Assembly (NCBI RefSeq): GCF_023973825.1
Contig: NC_090116.1
Span: forward strand, 1,032,001 to 1,096,000
Reading direction: 5' to 3'
Source: Plasmodium brasilianum
Taxonomy: Eukaryota; Apicomplexa; Aconoidasida; Haemosporida; Plasmodiidae
Length of the DNA: 64,000 nt
Position 1 is the stretch's first letter. Every line of letters begins with the position of its first letter. Of this stretch, positions 34,001 to 45,258 are shown piece after piece. The notes beneath the pieces are model-generated. The model had not been told where the DNA came from, made no database searches, and worked only from the letters and a program-made list of their open reading frames with translations. The translations under genes and the position numbers were made by a program.

Positions 34001-35399
34001 TCTTTTTCCACTTTCCCTTTCTCATAAGCGATATTATATAAACCACTTGTGGTATCATTTCGAACGTTAGGTGCATTATTTTTCTTTAGTTTGCAATCCG
34101 TGTTGTTATTTTCCTTTACGACCTTTTCGGCTTTACCACTTTTATTATCATTTGCATGCGCACCATCATCGTGTGTGCTCCACTTTTTCATATCCTCATT
34201 ATTATTTTTATTAATATTTTTACACATGGTTTGATTATTACCTTTATCTAAATTATCCTTGCTATTATTTGGGTAATTTCTTTTAAGCTGTTGATTTTTA
34301 TCTTTGATATTTTCCTGATCTGTACAATCCTTAATCATTTTATTTGAACTACAAGCATTTAATTTCGTGTCATTTTTTCCATCATTTTTTATCAAATTGT
34401 TTATGTCTCCCTGCTGTTTTGTTGTAACGTTTTTTGGTTTTTCCTCCTTCACATCTACATTCTCATTACTGATAGTTACTACCCCTTCGGCAGTTTCAAA
34501 TTTTTCTTTATCTTTACTGCTATCTTTTTCGTTCTTATTGTTATTCACTACTATGTTTTGACCCTCCTCAGTTTCATTCTGTTTATCCAGACCTGTGACG
34601 CTTTCCACAATATGGCTAGCTTCACAACATTCACTATTAGCATTTTTATCATTTTGATCACTTTGAACATTTTTATCATTTTTATCATTTTTATCATTTT
34701 TATCACTTTGAACATTTTTATCGTTTTTATCGTTTTTATCGTTCTCATCGTTTTTACTGTTTTTATCGTTTTTATCGTTCTCATCGTTTTTACTGTTTTC
34801 ATCGTTTATATTGTTTTTACCGTTTATATTGTTTTTACCGTTTATATTGTTTTTATCGTTTTCATCCTTCTCATCCTTTTTGCCACTCTCACCGTTCCCA
34901 TCCTTTTTACCGCTCTCATCGTTCTCGCCGTTTTGAATATCTTCTTTTTCTTTTTCTTTTTCTTTCTTTTTTTTTTTTTATAATTATCATTATAATCTAA
35001 TTTTAAATATTTCCTTATTCTTAGCTCCATATCTGAGTCGAAATTTGACTCGTCCGAAGAATAATTAATTTTTTTTCCTAGACTAGATCGCGATTTGAAG
35101 GAAGAAGAGCATGATGACTGATAGTTATTCTGATCAACTTGAACACTACTTTCATTATTTTCTGCAGATTTTTCTTGTTCACATTTTTTTAATTTCTTTG
35201 CATATCTTTTTTGAACTTTAATTGTCCATTCTCGTAAATTTACAAAACAATTATTGTCTTTCTTCTTTTTTCTTTTCTTTTTATTCTTATCAACTTTTTC
35301 ATCGTATAATAAAATATTTTCATTGTTTATAAAATCTTTTTTCATAATATCGCCTTTTAACTCACCTAGACCCATCGTTGCGCTGCAGCTGTTCGTCAT
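31094..35399 (-). CDS. Highly charged R/E/D/K-rich protein of unknown function, two apparent frameshifts
   Basis: Proposed exons: 35399-33287, 33042-31716, 31398-31327 and 31175-31094. The splice phases fit throughout. Two frame breaks sit inside the first exon: one at the 13-A run 34967-34979 (one extra A would restore the frame), the other where the 12-base GVEK repeat is short by five bases (~33681-33700). The protein opens [23 protein letters not shown]. It then has a Lys-rich region, (N)DKN repeats, a long GVEK repeat and an arginine-rich [10 protein letters not shown] region (nt 32080-32480) like that of splicing-associated proteins. The C-terminal exons read [19 protein letters not shown] then [20 protein letters not shown], a probable helical bundle. 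I do not recognise the family. A nuclear RNA-processing role is only a guess from the charged repeats. The last intron ends in TTAGCAG, so the acceptor can shift by three bases. The breaks may be assembly errors rather than a dying gene. Confidence 0.6.
32080..32480 (-). repeat. In-gene RDRE/RERDRN repeats
   Basis: Pyrimidine-rich on the + strand (CTCTTTCTCTAT units). On the coding strand it gives alternating Arg-Asp/Glu, including 24-base units encoding RDRNRETE. Such mixed-charge tracts are common in nuclear-speckle proteins. Confidence 0.85.
33420..34005 (-). repeat. 12-bp minisatellite encoding (GVEK)n
   Basis: More than 40 copies of GGCGTAGAGAAA on the coding strand, each one Gly-Val-Glu-Lys. 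Most copy-to-copy variation is GGC/GGA, which is silent; a few copies read GAEK. The copies at the 33420 end are degenerate (GVQEVIQK). The array is broken near 33681-33700 by one 8-base and one 11-base unit, which shifts the frame. Confidence 0.9.
34635..34870 (-). repeat. In-gene NDKNDKN repeat
   Basis: AATGATAAA-type units encode Asn-Asp-Lys and, near 34800-34855, NINGKN units in the R/E-rich gene. The frame read is the one following the proposed correction of the poly-A tract at 34967-34979. Confidence 0.8.
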
Positions 35400-35528
35400 T
35401 TAGTTAGGCCACTAGCAAAGCAGAGCTTAAATAAGGCAAATAGGTGGACATGAAGCTGGTATACATATATACATATATATATATATGATCTAAACACACG
35501 CACGTATGTATGTATGTATGTATGTATG

Positions 35529-35559
<31 letters not shown>

Positions 35560-36044
35560 ATATATATATACATACACGTATACGCTTCCTAATATGTGTC
35601 TATTCGCATCAATGCCTACGTAAAAGAGCATAACATTTACATATGTATACGTACATATATGTATACGTATATATATGTATACGTATATATATGTGTACGT
35701 ATATATATGTGTACGTATATATATGTGTATGTATATATATGTGTACGTATATATATGTGTATGTATATGTATGTATGTACATATATGTGTGTGTATATAT
35801 GCATGTGCGTGCCCATACATGAGAATAACGCTAACACGTTTGCACCTCTGTTTAGGTGCAAAAAAGGGACATCACAAATACATATAAAAATTAGTTATAA
35901 AATTAACAAGAAGATAAATAATTATATTGTTATAATATGTCTACAGCAACTAGTGTAAAAGTCTTTTGTTTTTAAATAAAATCGCCGAAGTTATCTTTAA
36001 AACAAATTATATATTTAATGTAAGTATATGATACATGTACCGAA

Positions 36045-36084
<40 letters not shown>

Positions 36085-37416
36085 TCAATGTCACCTAAGT
36101 AGTTGCAAAATGAACTGTTCAAAAATTGAATTATAATAAAGGACAATTTATAAGGGTTTACTAGGCATAGAGCAAATAGGCAGCGTGTATTCCTGAAACT
36201 TTTTAATATGACATGTTCATAATATATCATTAACAATATCCTTTCTTTATTTTTCATCTATTAAGGAATATATATAATGAATACGAAACTGTCTAATATA
36301 CACAAAGTATTATTAACATGGAAAAAAATAAAATAAAATTTTCTTCTAAAACTATATACATATACGTATGCACATATATACATATGTATATATATGTACA
36401 TATATATACTCATTTGTTCCCTTCTTACATGTTATTTATTTTTCTATAACTCCATTACGTTGTCCTTTACGCTTTTCTTTTTAATGAAAATTAATATTTT
36501 AAGAGAACGAACAAATATGGAAAAAAAAAAAAAAAAAAAAAAAATTAAATATTACATATTAAACGTTATACAGCTGTTCTATTTTCCTACTTATTTTATG
36601 CATCTTATTTTCTTTAGTTCATCCTTCATATATATCTATAATTAAAACGTTTTATACTAATACATCTTTATTATAATTCTAGCTATAGAGGCGTAAAGTT
36701 TAATGTATTATTATAGAAATATTATGTTTCCTTCCGCAAAAAGTTTTTCATTTAACATGGACATGAATGCATAAATGCGTTAAGGAAGGAATGAACGAAA
36801 GGACGAAAGAAAAGAAAAGGAAAAAAGAAGGTAAAAAAAAAAAAAAAAAGAAGAACAAAAAGAACAAATGGAGCAAAAAGATCGAACTACATGATTATTT
36901 ATATACACAAATATATAAATAATTTAATAATACAATCAAAATATACGTAATAACAATAATAAATAAGATATATTAAAAAAGGGTAAAACACATAGTAACT
37001 GTATATAATTGTATTAACATAACGTTTCTATCCTTATTAATACGGCACAAATTTTATGTGTTCTCACATTTGAACTATTTCTCTAAAACATTAAAAAGAA
37101 CAAAAAGAGGCTTTGAGCAAATATGTATGTATACGTTTTGGTGTTAACGCGTGTAAACATATACGCCTTATACATACATACGTATACATATATATATATA
37201 TATATACATGCGTACATATCTGTATTATGTACTTATGTATATGTGTGCTGTTGGATGAATATGCTCACTTTAAAGGGTTGTTATTATATATACATATATA
37301 TATACGCTTATACATATGAATATATTAAAAAATTAGGGGATATAATGTTAAAGATTGCATTTTTAATTCTTAAGTAAAGAATAAAAGAATATTCATTGAC
37401 AATAAACAATAGCAGA

Positions 37417-37448
<32 letters not shown>

Positions 37449-38269
37449 GGGGGGTGAAAAATTATGTTTTGTATTATGTACGTTTTTTTTATTTCTTATA
37501 ATATTTAACTTCTTACATGATTGTTAATATATAAAAAAAAATAAGCACAAATATCTCCAAACATAATAAACATGGAAATATGTTAAAGTATTTGAATTAT
37601 ATTAAAACATTCTGGTTAGAAAACTATTTCGATATAATGCTATACTTAAAAGTAAAACGTGTACAAAAGTGAAGCACGCTGATTAAGTTAATGCGTAATG
37701 AGATATACAATACAAACATACGTATGTATGTATGTATGTATGCATGTATGTATGTATGTATGTATGTATGTATGTATGTATATATATATATATATATATG
37801 AATGTACTTATACATACGTAAATGCTCGAATATTAGCATAAAATACACTAATATTTTCTTTCCTTTGTTACTTTATTTCTTTATAATTTAAGCGATCAAA
37901 GCAAGCTGTTTCTGATTTTTCTTTTAATTTGTTTATGCTGATGCTATATGTAATATATATGTGCTCTCTTCTTCCCATAACATTTCTCAATACGTAGAAT
38001 GTAATTTTTTAATTTTTATTTCATTTTTTATTTATATTTTTGCATTTGCTATTTTACAATCTTTTTTCGCTGGAAAAATGACTAAACGGAAAACTTAAAA
38101 AAATTGTAATAAAATTTTAAATTCATTAAAAAATAATAATTTTTAAAAATACAAAATTGCAACTGAAGTTTTACATTCGCATATATATATTATATATATA
38201 TATAAACACAAAAATATTTATACATATACATTTGATGGATATGTAAAATAAGAGTATGCATGAAATTAA

Positions 38270-38270
<1 letters not shown>

Positions 38271-38332
<62 letters not shown>
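38271..38332. repeat. 62-base adenine homopolymer
   Basis: An uninterrupted run of about 62 A residues in intergenic DNA, the longest homopolymer in the window. Its exact length in the genome is uncertain because such runs sequence poorly. Confidence 0.9.
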
Positions 38333-38333
<1 letters not shown>

Positions 38334-38829
38334 ATAATTTATGAACATGTAAGAAAATAAAAGTGGAAAAAATGAATTGTCATAAATTATTTTAATGTAA
38401 ATTATGCATATATGTACAAATGGCACAATATTATTAAATTAATTAAATATGTACATGCACATAAATAATTAAGCAAATGAGCATGGTATATGAAAAAATA
38501 TACGCAAGTGTACGTTATATGTGAGACTGTGCATACGTATACATAAATATATATGAATACATAAATATACACATATACATATATCATGTATATTCCAAAA
38601 GTGTGCTATAAATGTACGTTTTGTTTATGCTTTTCCAAAGAGCTCAAATTATTTTCCATGTAAGTTCATATTTTCCTATGCACTTGCTTACAATATCTCC
38701 TTTTGCGATTTTTCCTATTTTTGTATTTTCACATGTCATTGCAGTTGAGAATTTTGTTTTAACCCTTCCATTTGTTGTAATTCCGCTTATACTTTTTTAA
38801 ATATGTGGAAAGAGGAAGATATGGAAATA

Positions 38830-38975
38830 TATACGTCCTTATATTTATATACGTCCTTATATTTATATACGTCCTTATATTTATATACGTCCTTATTTTT
38901 ATATACGTCCTTATTTTTATATACGTCCTTATATTTATATACGTCCTTATATTTATATACGTCCTTATATTTATA
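38830..38975. repeat. 18-bp tandem repeat TACGTCCTTATATTTATA
   Basis: About eight copies of an 18-base unit, a few with TTTTTA in place of TATTTA. It lies ~130 bases downstream of the TAP42 stop. It is open in both directions because 18 is a multiple of three, but nothing supports translation. Confidence 0.9.
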
Positions 38976-39105
38976 TAAACCCATTCACTTTTTTTAACAC
39001 ATATCTACATGCACACATACATTTCTATAATTAATTTTCCATCCGGCATCCCTTTATTCGCTTAACCCACCGCGATCAGCCAAGAAAACTTCTTATATTT
39101 TAAGC

Positions 39106-40323
39106 TTATGCAATATTTCTGTTTTTATTTCCTATTCCTTTTTGGTGTAAGTCTTTCCAGTCGTCCCATTCCTTATCGAAAATTTCTTTTTCTCTTTCCT
39201 TTTTTGAGCATTTTTTATAATAATCCTCATCATTGACGTCATTTTTAACACCATCTTCATCATCTTCACTATAAACTTGGTTGTATTTACTACCATTTAT
39301 TTTGCTCTCTTTGATCTTACTATTAGTATTACCATTGGCGCTGTTACTCCCTTTTAAGGCATACTCCATTTCAATTTTCGCACATTCTTCTAAAGATATT
39401 GTCGGTAAGTTGTGAGATGGTTTGAAGACGAGGTCTTTGTAATAGTTTCGAATTTGAGTAATGTCCGATATTTGCATATTTTTTTTAATGGTAAAAAGCC
39501 ATGGTTTTTTTATGGAGTCGTTTTTATTAGTAGTATGAATAATGTTATCATCATTACTACAATTTTTTAATTCTTCTTTTTTCTTTTGTTCCCTATCTCG
39601 CATTTCCAAAATCTGCAGTTCTATATCTATTAAATCTATCATGTTCAACGTTTGTATACATTTGTATTTGATTAAAGACAAATACAATTCTCTATAATCC
39701 TCATCTGTTGTACAATCATCTTCGTTATAATTTTGATTAGTATTTTTCTTTAAATTTGTTCTAACTATTTCATGATATATTTCTTGGTATTTTTTTTCAT
39801 CTTTTGCTCTCCTAATTTTTATGTTCCTTCTATTTATTGCATTATCGTTATTTTCCTCCTCATCTAATAAGTAATCATCCATTAGAATTATTTTATAAAT
39901 GTTTATAATACTAATATATTCATTAAAATACAATTTAGAATCTTTTAGTCGATCATAACGTATGTTCATATTTATAGTTTCATAAGTTAATACTCCTAGT
40001 ATGTGTGGAATTAATAATAATTTTAAATACTTCGTGTTAATATCATCTACTTCTTCATTTTTGGAAAACATATCACAACCACTTACATATTTCCCCAACA
40101 GTTTGAATGCATATATCAATTCGTCTATTATTTCATCCTTATTGCTTATTACTTGAAAGGATGGTATTTTTCTTATATCAGAATAATTTTTTACAAACTC
40201 CGTAAATTCTTTCTTACGAAAAATTGATTTATAAGTTTTAAAATCCTTATTACTTTTCACAATATAGTCATCAAACAATATATACAAGTAATCGTATAAT
40301 GACATCACAACGTTTGTTTCCAT
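39106..40323 (-). CDS. TAP42/alpha-4 family PP2A-type phosphatase regulator
   Basis: Single exon, 405 residues, close to the usual family length. TAP42 (yeast) and alpha-4/IGBP1 (animals) bind the catalytic subunits of PP2A, PP4 and PP6, stabilise them and link them to TOR signalling. The N-terminal two-thirds are helical with a basic and acidic pattern typical of the alpha-4 repeat domain. Examples are LIPHILGVLTYETI, the RRAKDEKKYQE region, and IELQILEMRDREQKKKEEL. The central KPWLFTIKK segment and the C-terminal end WDDWKDLHQKGIGNKNR are the best signatures. The family ends in W-D-[DE]-[FW]-K-D-x-[HN]-x-[KR]-G-x-G-N. An Asn-rich insert separates the helical region from the tail. The start Met at 40323 (METNVVM) is the first of two; either could be used. 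It is divergent from the COQ3 gene across 2.1 kb. Confidence 0.88.
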   Translation of the reverse strand: METNVVMSLYDYLYILFDDYIVKSNKDFKTYKSIFRKKEFTEFVKNYSDIRKIPSFQVISNKDEIIDELIYAFKLLGKYVSGCDMFSKNEEVDDINTKYLKLLLIPHILGVLTYETINMNIRYDRLKDSKLYFNEYISIINIYKIILMDDYLLDEEENNDNAINRRNIKIRRAKDEKKYQEIYHEIVRTNLKKNTNQNYNEDDCTTDEDYRELYLSLIKYKCIQTLNMIDLIDIELQILEMRDREQKKKEELKNCSNDDNIIHTTNKNDSIKKPWLFTIKKNMQISDITQIRNYYKDLVFKPSHNLPTISLEECAKIEMEYALKGSNSANGNTNSKIKESKINGSKYNQVYSEDDEDGVKNDVNDEDYYKKCSKKEREKEIFDKEWDDWKDLHQKGIGNKNRNIA

Positions 40324-42439
40324 GCTGTTTTTACTTTAGCTTTTATATTACCTGCCGTATTATCACGTGGATCTTTATGTATATATGTATATATTGATAT
40401 ATATATTTTTAAACTATTATATGTATATGCGAATGTATAATTTTATACGCTTAAATGGAAATATGTATAGAATGAAACACGATTCTTTTTAATCTTTTTA
40501 TATATATATAGTATGGTTACAAAATAGGCGTTCGTGTAACGCTATCATATTTTAGTATCACTTTAACGTATATGAATACTGTAACTCTTTTAAGGACTTC
40601 TTCTTCTTCTACTTCTTCAACTTCAACTTTTACTTCAACTTTTACTTCAACTTTTACTTCAACTTTTACTTCAACTTTTACTTCAACTTTTACTTCAACT
40701 TTTACTTCAACTTTTACTTCAACTTTTACTTCAACTTCTACTTCAACTTCTACTTCAACTTCTACTTCTACTTCTACTTCAACTTCTACTTCAACTTCAA
40801 CTTCTACTTCTACTTCTACTTCTACTTCAACTTCTACTTCAACTTCTACTTCAACTTCTACTTCTTTATTTTTTTTGCTCGTGAGGATTAAATTATATTT
40901 AGCTCTTTTTCCTTTTTCCCTTTTTTCTTTTTTTTACGTAAAAATATAAGAATTAGCTAAGTTGCCGTAAGGTTTTTGCATAAAGTTAGCTGATGTTATA
41001 ATTTTTTTTTTTTATTTGATTTTTTTTTTTTTTTTTTTACCTTCTCGCCTTAATCTTCTTTTTAAGCAAACATAATTTCACTAATAATTTTGTTTATTTT
41101 TTAAAAAAATAAATGAAAAGAACATTGCTCTACAGAAATTATCACGCCAGTTTTTGCTCTGAAACTATGGGTATATGTAAATGCTTTTAAGTACTTGATG
41201 TATATATTTGCTCACATAACTATAAAATTTTGAGTATTTTTGGAAAAAATTTGCACATTGAAGAGAAGATAAGGAAAAAGAAAAAAAAAAAAATAATAAA
41301 TAATAAAAAATAAAATAAGGAAAAAAACTTAATTCAATTGGGAAAAATGGAACGAAAAAATTGGAGCTATAAAATTTAAAATCATATTCCCTCGGAGGAT
41401 ATTCGTAATACTTGAATATTTGTACATGTATTACGTAAATATATGTGTTTATGCATGTGTGTATGTAAAAGCATAGTTGTACGTATGAATGTAAGTGATA
41501 TGTAACAAATATTTATTCTTCCCTATGTATAATTCGTAAAAAAAAAAAAAAAAAGCAAAAGGGAGAACAGTGTACTGTAATAATGCAACGCGCATTTTAA
41601 AAGGGAAATAAAAATTTAAAGTTTAAGGATCTGATTTCTTCGTTCCTTAGATATATATATATATATTAAAACTTACCAAGTTTTCGAATAAAAGTAGGAC
41701 ATATAAAAACAGTTTATAGTAAAAAAAATAGCAAAAAATTATAAGAAAATTAGCACAAAATTAGCACAAAATTATCACAAAATTTGCACAAAATTAGCAC
41801 AAAATTAGCCAAAATACAGTAACTATTTATCAAATATTTAGTAATTAGTAGCAGTAGAAATTAATAGAACTGGTCCTACCCCCCTAAAAAAGAAAAAAAA
41901 AAAAACTCTTGTCTTGTACATTTTAGAAGCACACATAGCTGCATGTGAGATATAAATGAATGGTTATTCCGTTCTACTAGTTACAAAATTTACTTGTAGT
42001 TATTTCTTTATCTACAGTTCTACCATTCTGTTTAATTTGTTTGACATCAATTTAATTAAGAAAAAAGTGTGGAGAACCAAAGGAAGGACGCACTAATTTT
42101 ACGTTATTTTACATTTCAACAATGGATATTTAATCATATGCATATTGTTGTATATTTATGAACATGTCATAAAATAACGATTGTAATAACAATTTGGCTA
42201 GTTAAAAAAAAACAAAGACAAAAACAAAAACAACAGACTGTCCCATTTGCACACATAAAAGTAGGGGCATATTACTGCACACTTTTAATTTTTTTTGAAA
42301 TCCTAATATTACGGTTATACATTCTAAATGAGACAGATTTTTATATTTGTTGCATAGTTTTATATTTTTCATTATAACATATACTTTTTACCTATGAAAA
42401 ATTTTTGGCCTTTTACAATTTTGCAAAGAACGTAAAATT
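40324..42439. other. Divergent intergenic region between TAP42 and COQ3
   Basis: It holds the promoters of both genes. A 12-base ACTTCAACTTTT/ACTTCAACTTCT array fills 40609-40864. The rest has poly-T (41008-41038), poly-A (41281-41291, 41540-41554), ATTAGCACAAA repeats at 41745-41805 and otherwise plain AT-rich sequence. No further gene was seen. Confidence 0.8.
40609..40864. repeat. 12-bp minisatellite ACTTCAACTTTT
   Basis: About 20 units in two blocks: first ACTTCAACTTTT, then ACTTCAACTTCT with six-base (ACTTCT) expansions. It sits ~285 bases upstream of the TAP42 start. The + strand frame reads TSTFTSTF then TSTSTS and has no other coding feature, so it is treated as non-coding. Confidence 0.88.
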
Positions 42440-44022
42440 ATGAATAATTTACCAACGAAGTTTAAAAGTAAAGTAATAAGAAAATTTGCTGAAGTATATA
42501 AAAAGTTTTACTCTGATAAGACTTTTGATGAAAAGGAAAAAGTATTTTTCAACAATTTAGAGAATGAATGGTGGAAGGAAAAAATAAGTGGAAATGGAAA
42601 ATGTTGTGATATTTTAGACAAAATAATAGGAAAGAATATGTACAGTTTACATGATTATAATAAGCAAAGGTTTGATTTTATTTTTAAGAATTATGAATTT
42701 ATTTTTTTTGAAAATTTAAAAAAGGAGAAGCGAAATGGAAAATTTAAAATAAATATTTTAGATGTTGGATGTGGGGGAGGAATACTTTGTGAATACATGA
42801 AAAATAATATTTTTTATTTTTTAATTAAAAACGATTTAATATCATTAAAAAGTGAAAAGAATAATGAGGAACCAGGAAATATTGAGATAAACATAGATGG
42901 CATAGATGTGTCTGATAAGTTGATAGAAGTAGCTAGAAAAAGGCAGAAAAAAAGCGAAAAGGTAACTGATGTGCATGATTATTATAATAGTAGTAAAGCT
43001 GTTATCAAAGAATATTTCAAAGGTGATAGAAAAAATGGTACATTACAAGATAATAGAATAACGGATGATACAAAAAGAAGAAAAAAAAACTGTAACGTAA
43101 CTGTTAATTTAAATTATATAAATTGTGATATTGCTGACCTAGCAAATTCACGTCAAATAGAAAAGAAAAATTATGATATAATAATTTCTTCAGAAGTTAT
43201 TGAACACGTTCCTAATGATAAGAAAGCAAATTTTGTAAAATATATAAGTCACTTATGTAATCCTATGGCATTAGTTATATTTACGACAATTAATAAAAAT
43301 ATCCTGTCGTATCTTTATGCAATCTTGTTGGCTGAGTACATATCTGGAATTATAAGAAGGGTACCTCTCTGCATTTGAAATATGGGGCACGTACTTTCAA
43401 TTGTTTCGTACGCAGCAGCGTGTATTACCACGGCATTCCATGCAACTTTGTTTAACATATGCACATTATTACTTACATTCGTTCATTCGTTCATTTGTTC
43501 GTTTGTTCGTTTGTGCGTTTGTTCGTTTGTTCGTTTGTTCGTTTGTTCGTTTGTTCGATTGTTCGTTTGTTCAATTGTTCGTTTGTTCGATTGTTCGTTT
43601 GTTCGTTTGTTCGTTTGTGCGTTTGTGCGTTTGTTCGTTTGTGCGTTTGTTTTTTTGTTCGTTTGTTCTTTTGTTCTTTTGTGCTTTTGTTTTTTTGTTA
43701 TTTTGTTTTTTTGTTATTTTGTTTTTTTGTTATTTTGTTCGTTTGTTCATTCGTTCTTTTATTTGTTCATTCTTTCACCCTTTTTGTTCTTTTTTTTTTT
43801 TTTTTTTAGGGAACGCACGACTACGACAAGTTTATAGGCACCAACGAGCTGAACAGCATTTGTGAACTTTATGATTTAAAAAACTTAACTACCGAATATG
43901 TTATGTACCTTCCCATTATAAGAAATTATTGCACAACTCAAAAGTTGAAGCTCTTATATTTATCCTCCTTTGTTTACAAAAATGGAGCAAAAAAAAGAAG
44001 TAGCTCATACGTAGGTTATTGA
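42440..44022 (+). CDS. COQ3: Ubiquinone biosynthesis O-methyltransferase (COQ3/UbiG type)
   Basis: Two exons, 42440-43360 and 43810-44022, giving 377 residues. COQ3 carries out both SAM-dependent O-methylations of ubiquinone synthesis on the matrix side of the mitochondrial inner membrane. Seen: FFNNLENEWW near the N-terminus (UbiG-like FxxxAxxWW); SAM motif I ILDVGCGGGI at ~107-116; IDGIDVSDKLIEVA (motif post-I); DIIISSEVIEHV (~245-256); and a FTTINKNILSYLYAILLAEYI segment that matches the UbiG/COQ3 signature TINRT..YLxAIxGAEY. Exon 2 continues GTHDYDKFI, the family's GTHDWxKFI motif. This proves the splice. The donor chosen (AAGG/GTACCT) joins RR directly to GTHDY, dropping the usual VPK-like residues. 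An Asn/Lys-rich insert of ~70 residues separates motif post-I from motif II. The N-terminus is basic but not a strong presequence. Confidence 0.93.
43361..43809 (+). repeat. COQ3 intron filled by (GTTTGTTC)n-type repeat
   Basis: The single COQ3 intron (449 bases) begins GTACCT and ends TTTTTTAG. About 43480-43760 is a degenerate array of CGTTTGTT/CGTTTGTG octamers grading to TTTTTGTTATTTTG units. It stays open in all three + frames, giving spurious RSFVRLFV-type proteins. Confidence 0.85.
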
Positions 44023-44641
44023 ACAAGAGGGCGGACAAGGGAAAAAAAAATAAATAATAATAAAAATATATATAAAATTAAAAATAAAAAAAGGCATTGT
44101 TGCATAGTTGTTGTGGATGTAGTACTGCTCCGCTGTTTATATGCCTCCATCTTTAAATCTTTTTACATATTTTTGTAAATAAAGAACATATAACATTTAC
44201 AATTTTAAATTTTGTTTTTGTACTTGCCTTTTTTTATATGTATTTTTATATATAAGTACTCTAAAAAGTATGAATGCAAAAAAAAAATTTAATAATGTGA
44301 CGAATTTTTTCATGTATCTTAACTGTTAAATATGTATATATATATATACGTATATATTTATATATATATTTATATATATATATATATATATATCTTTACG
44401 TTATCTTTATTTTTTACATGTATAAAGCGGTAAAAATTTTGAAGGAGATCTTTTATTATTTATTTTCACTCTATATAATTTTACTTTTAACATTTATTTT
44501 GAATTCACAATAAAGCTGAGTGTCTTTGAAATGGAATAGGAATGTGTAGTTCGCTTAATTTGTTAAAAAAAAATTTTTTTTTTTTATAACTTTTGTAAAT
44601 AAATATAACAGAAAAGAGCCAGAAAAAAATAAAAAAATAAA

Positions 44642-44679
<38 letters not shown>

Positions 44680-45086
44680 GTTATATAAAAATAAGCTCTT
44701 TTGTATATAAAAAAAAAAAAAATTTCCGCATGTAATAATGGCAGTTTCAAATACATTTTTAAGAAAACAAGTGAAATACGCGCAGTAAAAAATATAAAAA
44801 ACGCTTACGCACAATGTATGTATATGCACAATACATATGTTATGCATATATATATATGTAGATACAATAACTTTTTAAAGCTTTTTATTTATTTTTTGAT
44901 AGTTATACTTTTTTTTTTACGTACTATTTTTGTTTCGTTTGAATTGTTATATTTAAATTCTTCTCAACTTGCATTATGCCGATGTGGGATATCGCCGATT
45001 ATATGCATACGGAATGAAAAAAAATGAGAACAAAAAAATAGTTACATATAGGAATAAATACATAGGTAAATAAATACTTATATGAG

Positions 45087-45151
<65 letters not shown>

Positions 45152-45258
45152 TTAAGCAGGAATATATAAATAATGACGCAACAGGAGAACAGAGCACGTA
45201 AGCAGGATGTACCCAATTCCCTATGATTTAAATATTTAAAAAAAAAAAAAAAAAAAAA
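44023..45258. other. Intergenic region COQ3 to TIM14
   Basis: 1.2 kb between two same-strand genes. Contains (TA)n at 44335-44392, 44647-44672 and 45096-45143, a poly-A run just before the TIM14 start (45240-45258), and otherwise plain AT-rich DNA. No gene was supported. Confidence 0.8.

Larger units (their letters stand above)
35400..39105. other. Intergenic region (3.7 kb) with many simple repeats
   Basis: It lies between the 5' end of the R/E-rich gene and the 3' end of TAP42, both on the minus strand. It holds TATG arrays at 35500-35560 and 37720-37780, TATATATGTGTACG repeats at 35640-35790, (TA)n at 36050-36080 and 37780-37797, poly-A at 36521-36544, 37423-37448 and 38271-38332, and an 18-base array at 38830-38975. 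A 36015-36257 minus-strand open frame looks non-coding. No RNA gene was recognised. Confidence 0.75.

Noticed and set aside
33275..34070. Long + strand frames ([24 protein letters not shown]) opposite the R/E-rich gene
   Set aside because: Antisense of the GVEK array. All three frames are open because the 12-bp unit lacks stops; splice phases support the minus strand.
36015..36257. 80-residue minus-strand frame beginning MKNKERILLMIYYEHVIL
   Set aside because: It ends in a (TA)n-derived YIYIYI tail, has no recognisable feature and no plausible partner exon.
38830..38975. Possible CRISPR-like or telomere-like array
   Set aside because: The 18-bp units are contiguous with no unique spacers and do not match Plasmodium telomere repeats (GGGTTYA). 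It is a plain minisatellite, in eukaryotic DNA.
40572..40949. 125-residue open frame reading TSTFTSTF and TSTSTS
   Set aside because: It is the direct translation of a 12-bp intergenic minisatellite. The flanks are AT-rich and it lies in a divergent promoter region.
42440..43378. Possible generic SAM methyltransferase of unknown substrate
   Set aside because: The exon-2 GTHDYDKFI motif and the TINKN..YLYAILLAEY segment are specific to COQ3/UbiG, so the narrower call is preferred.
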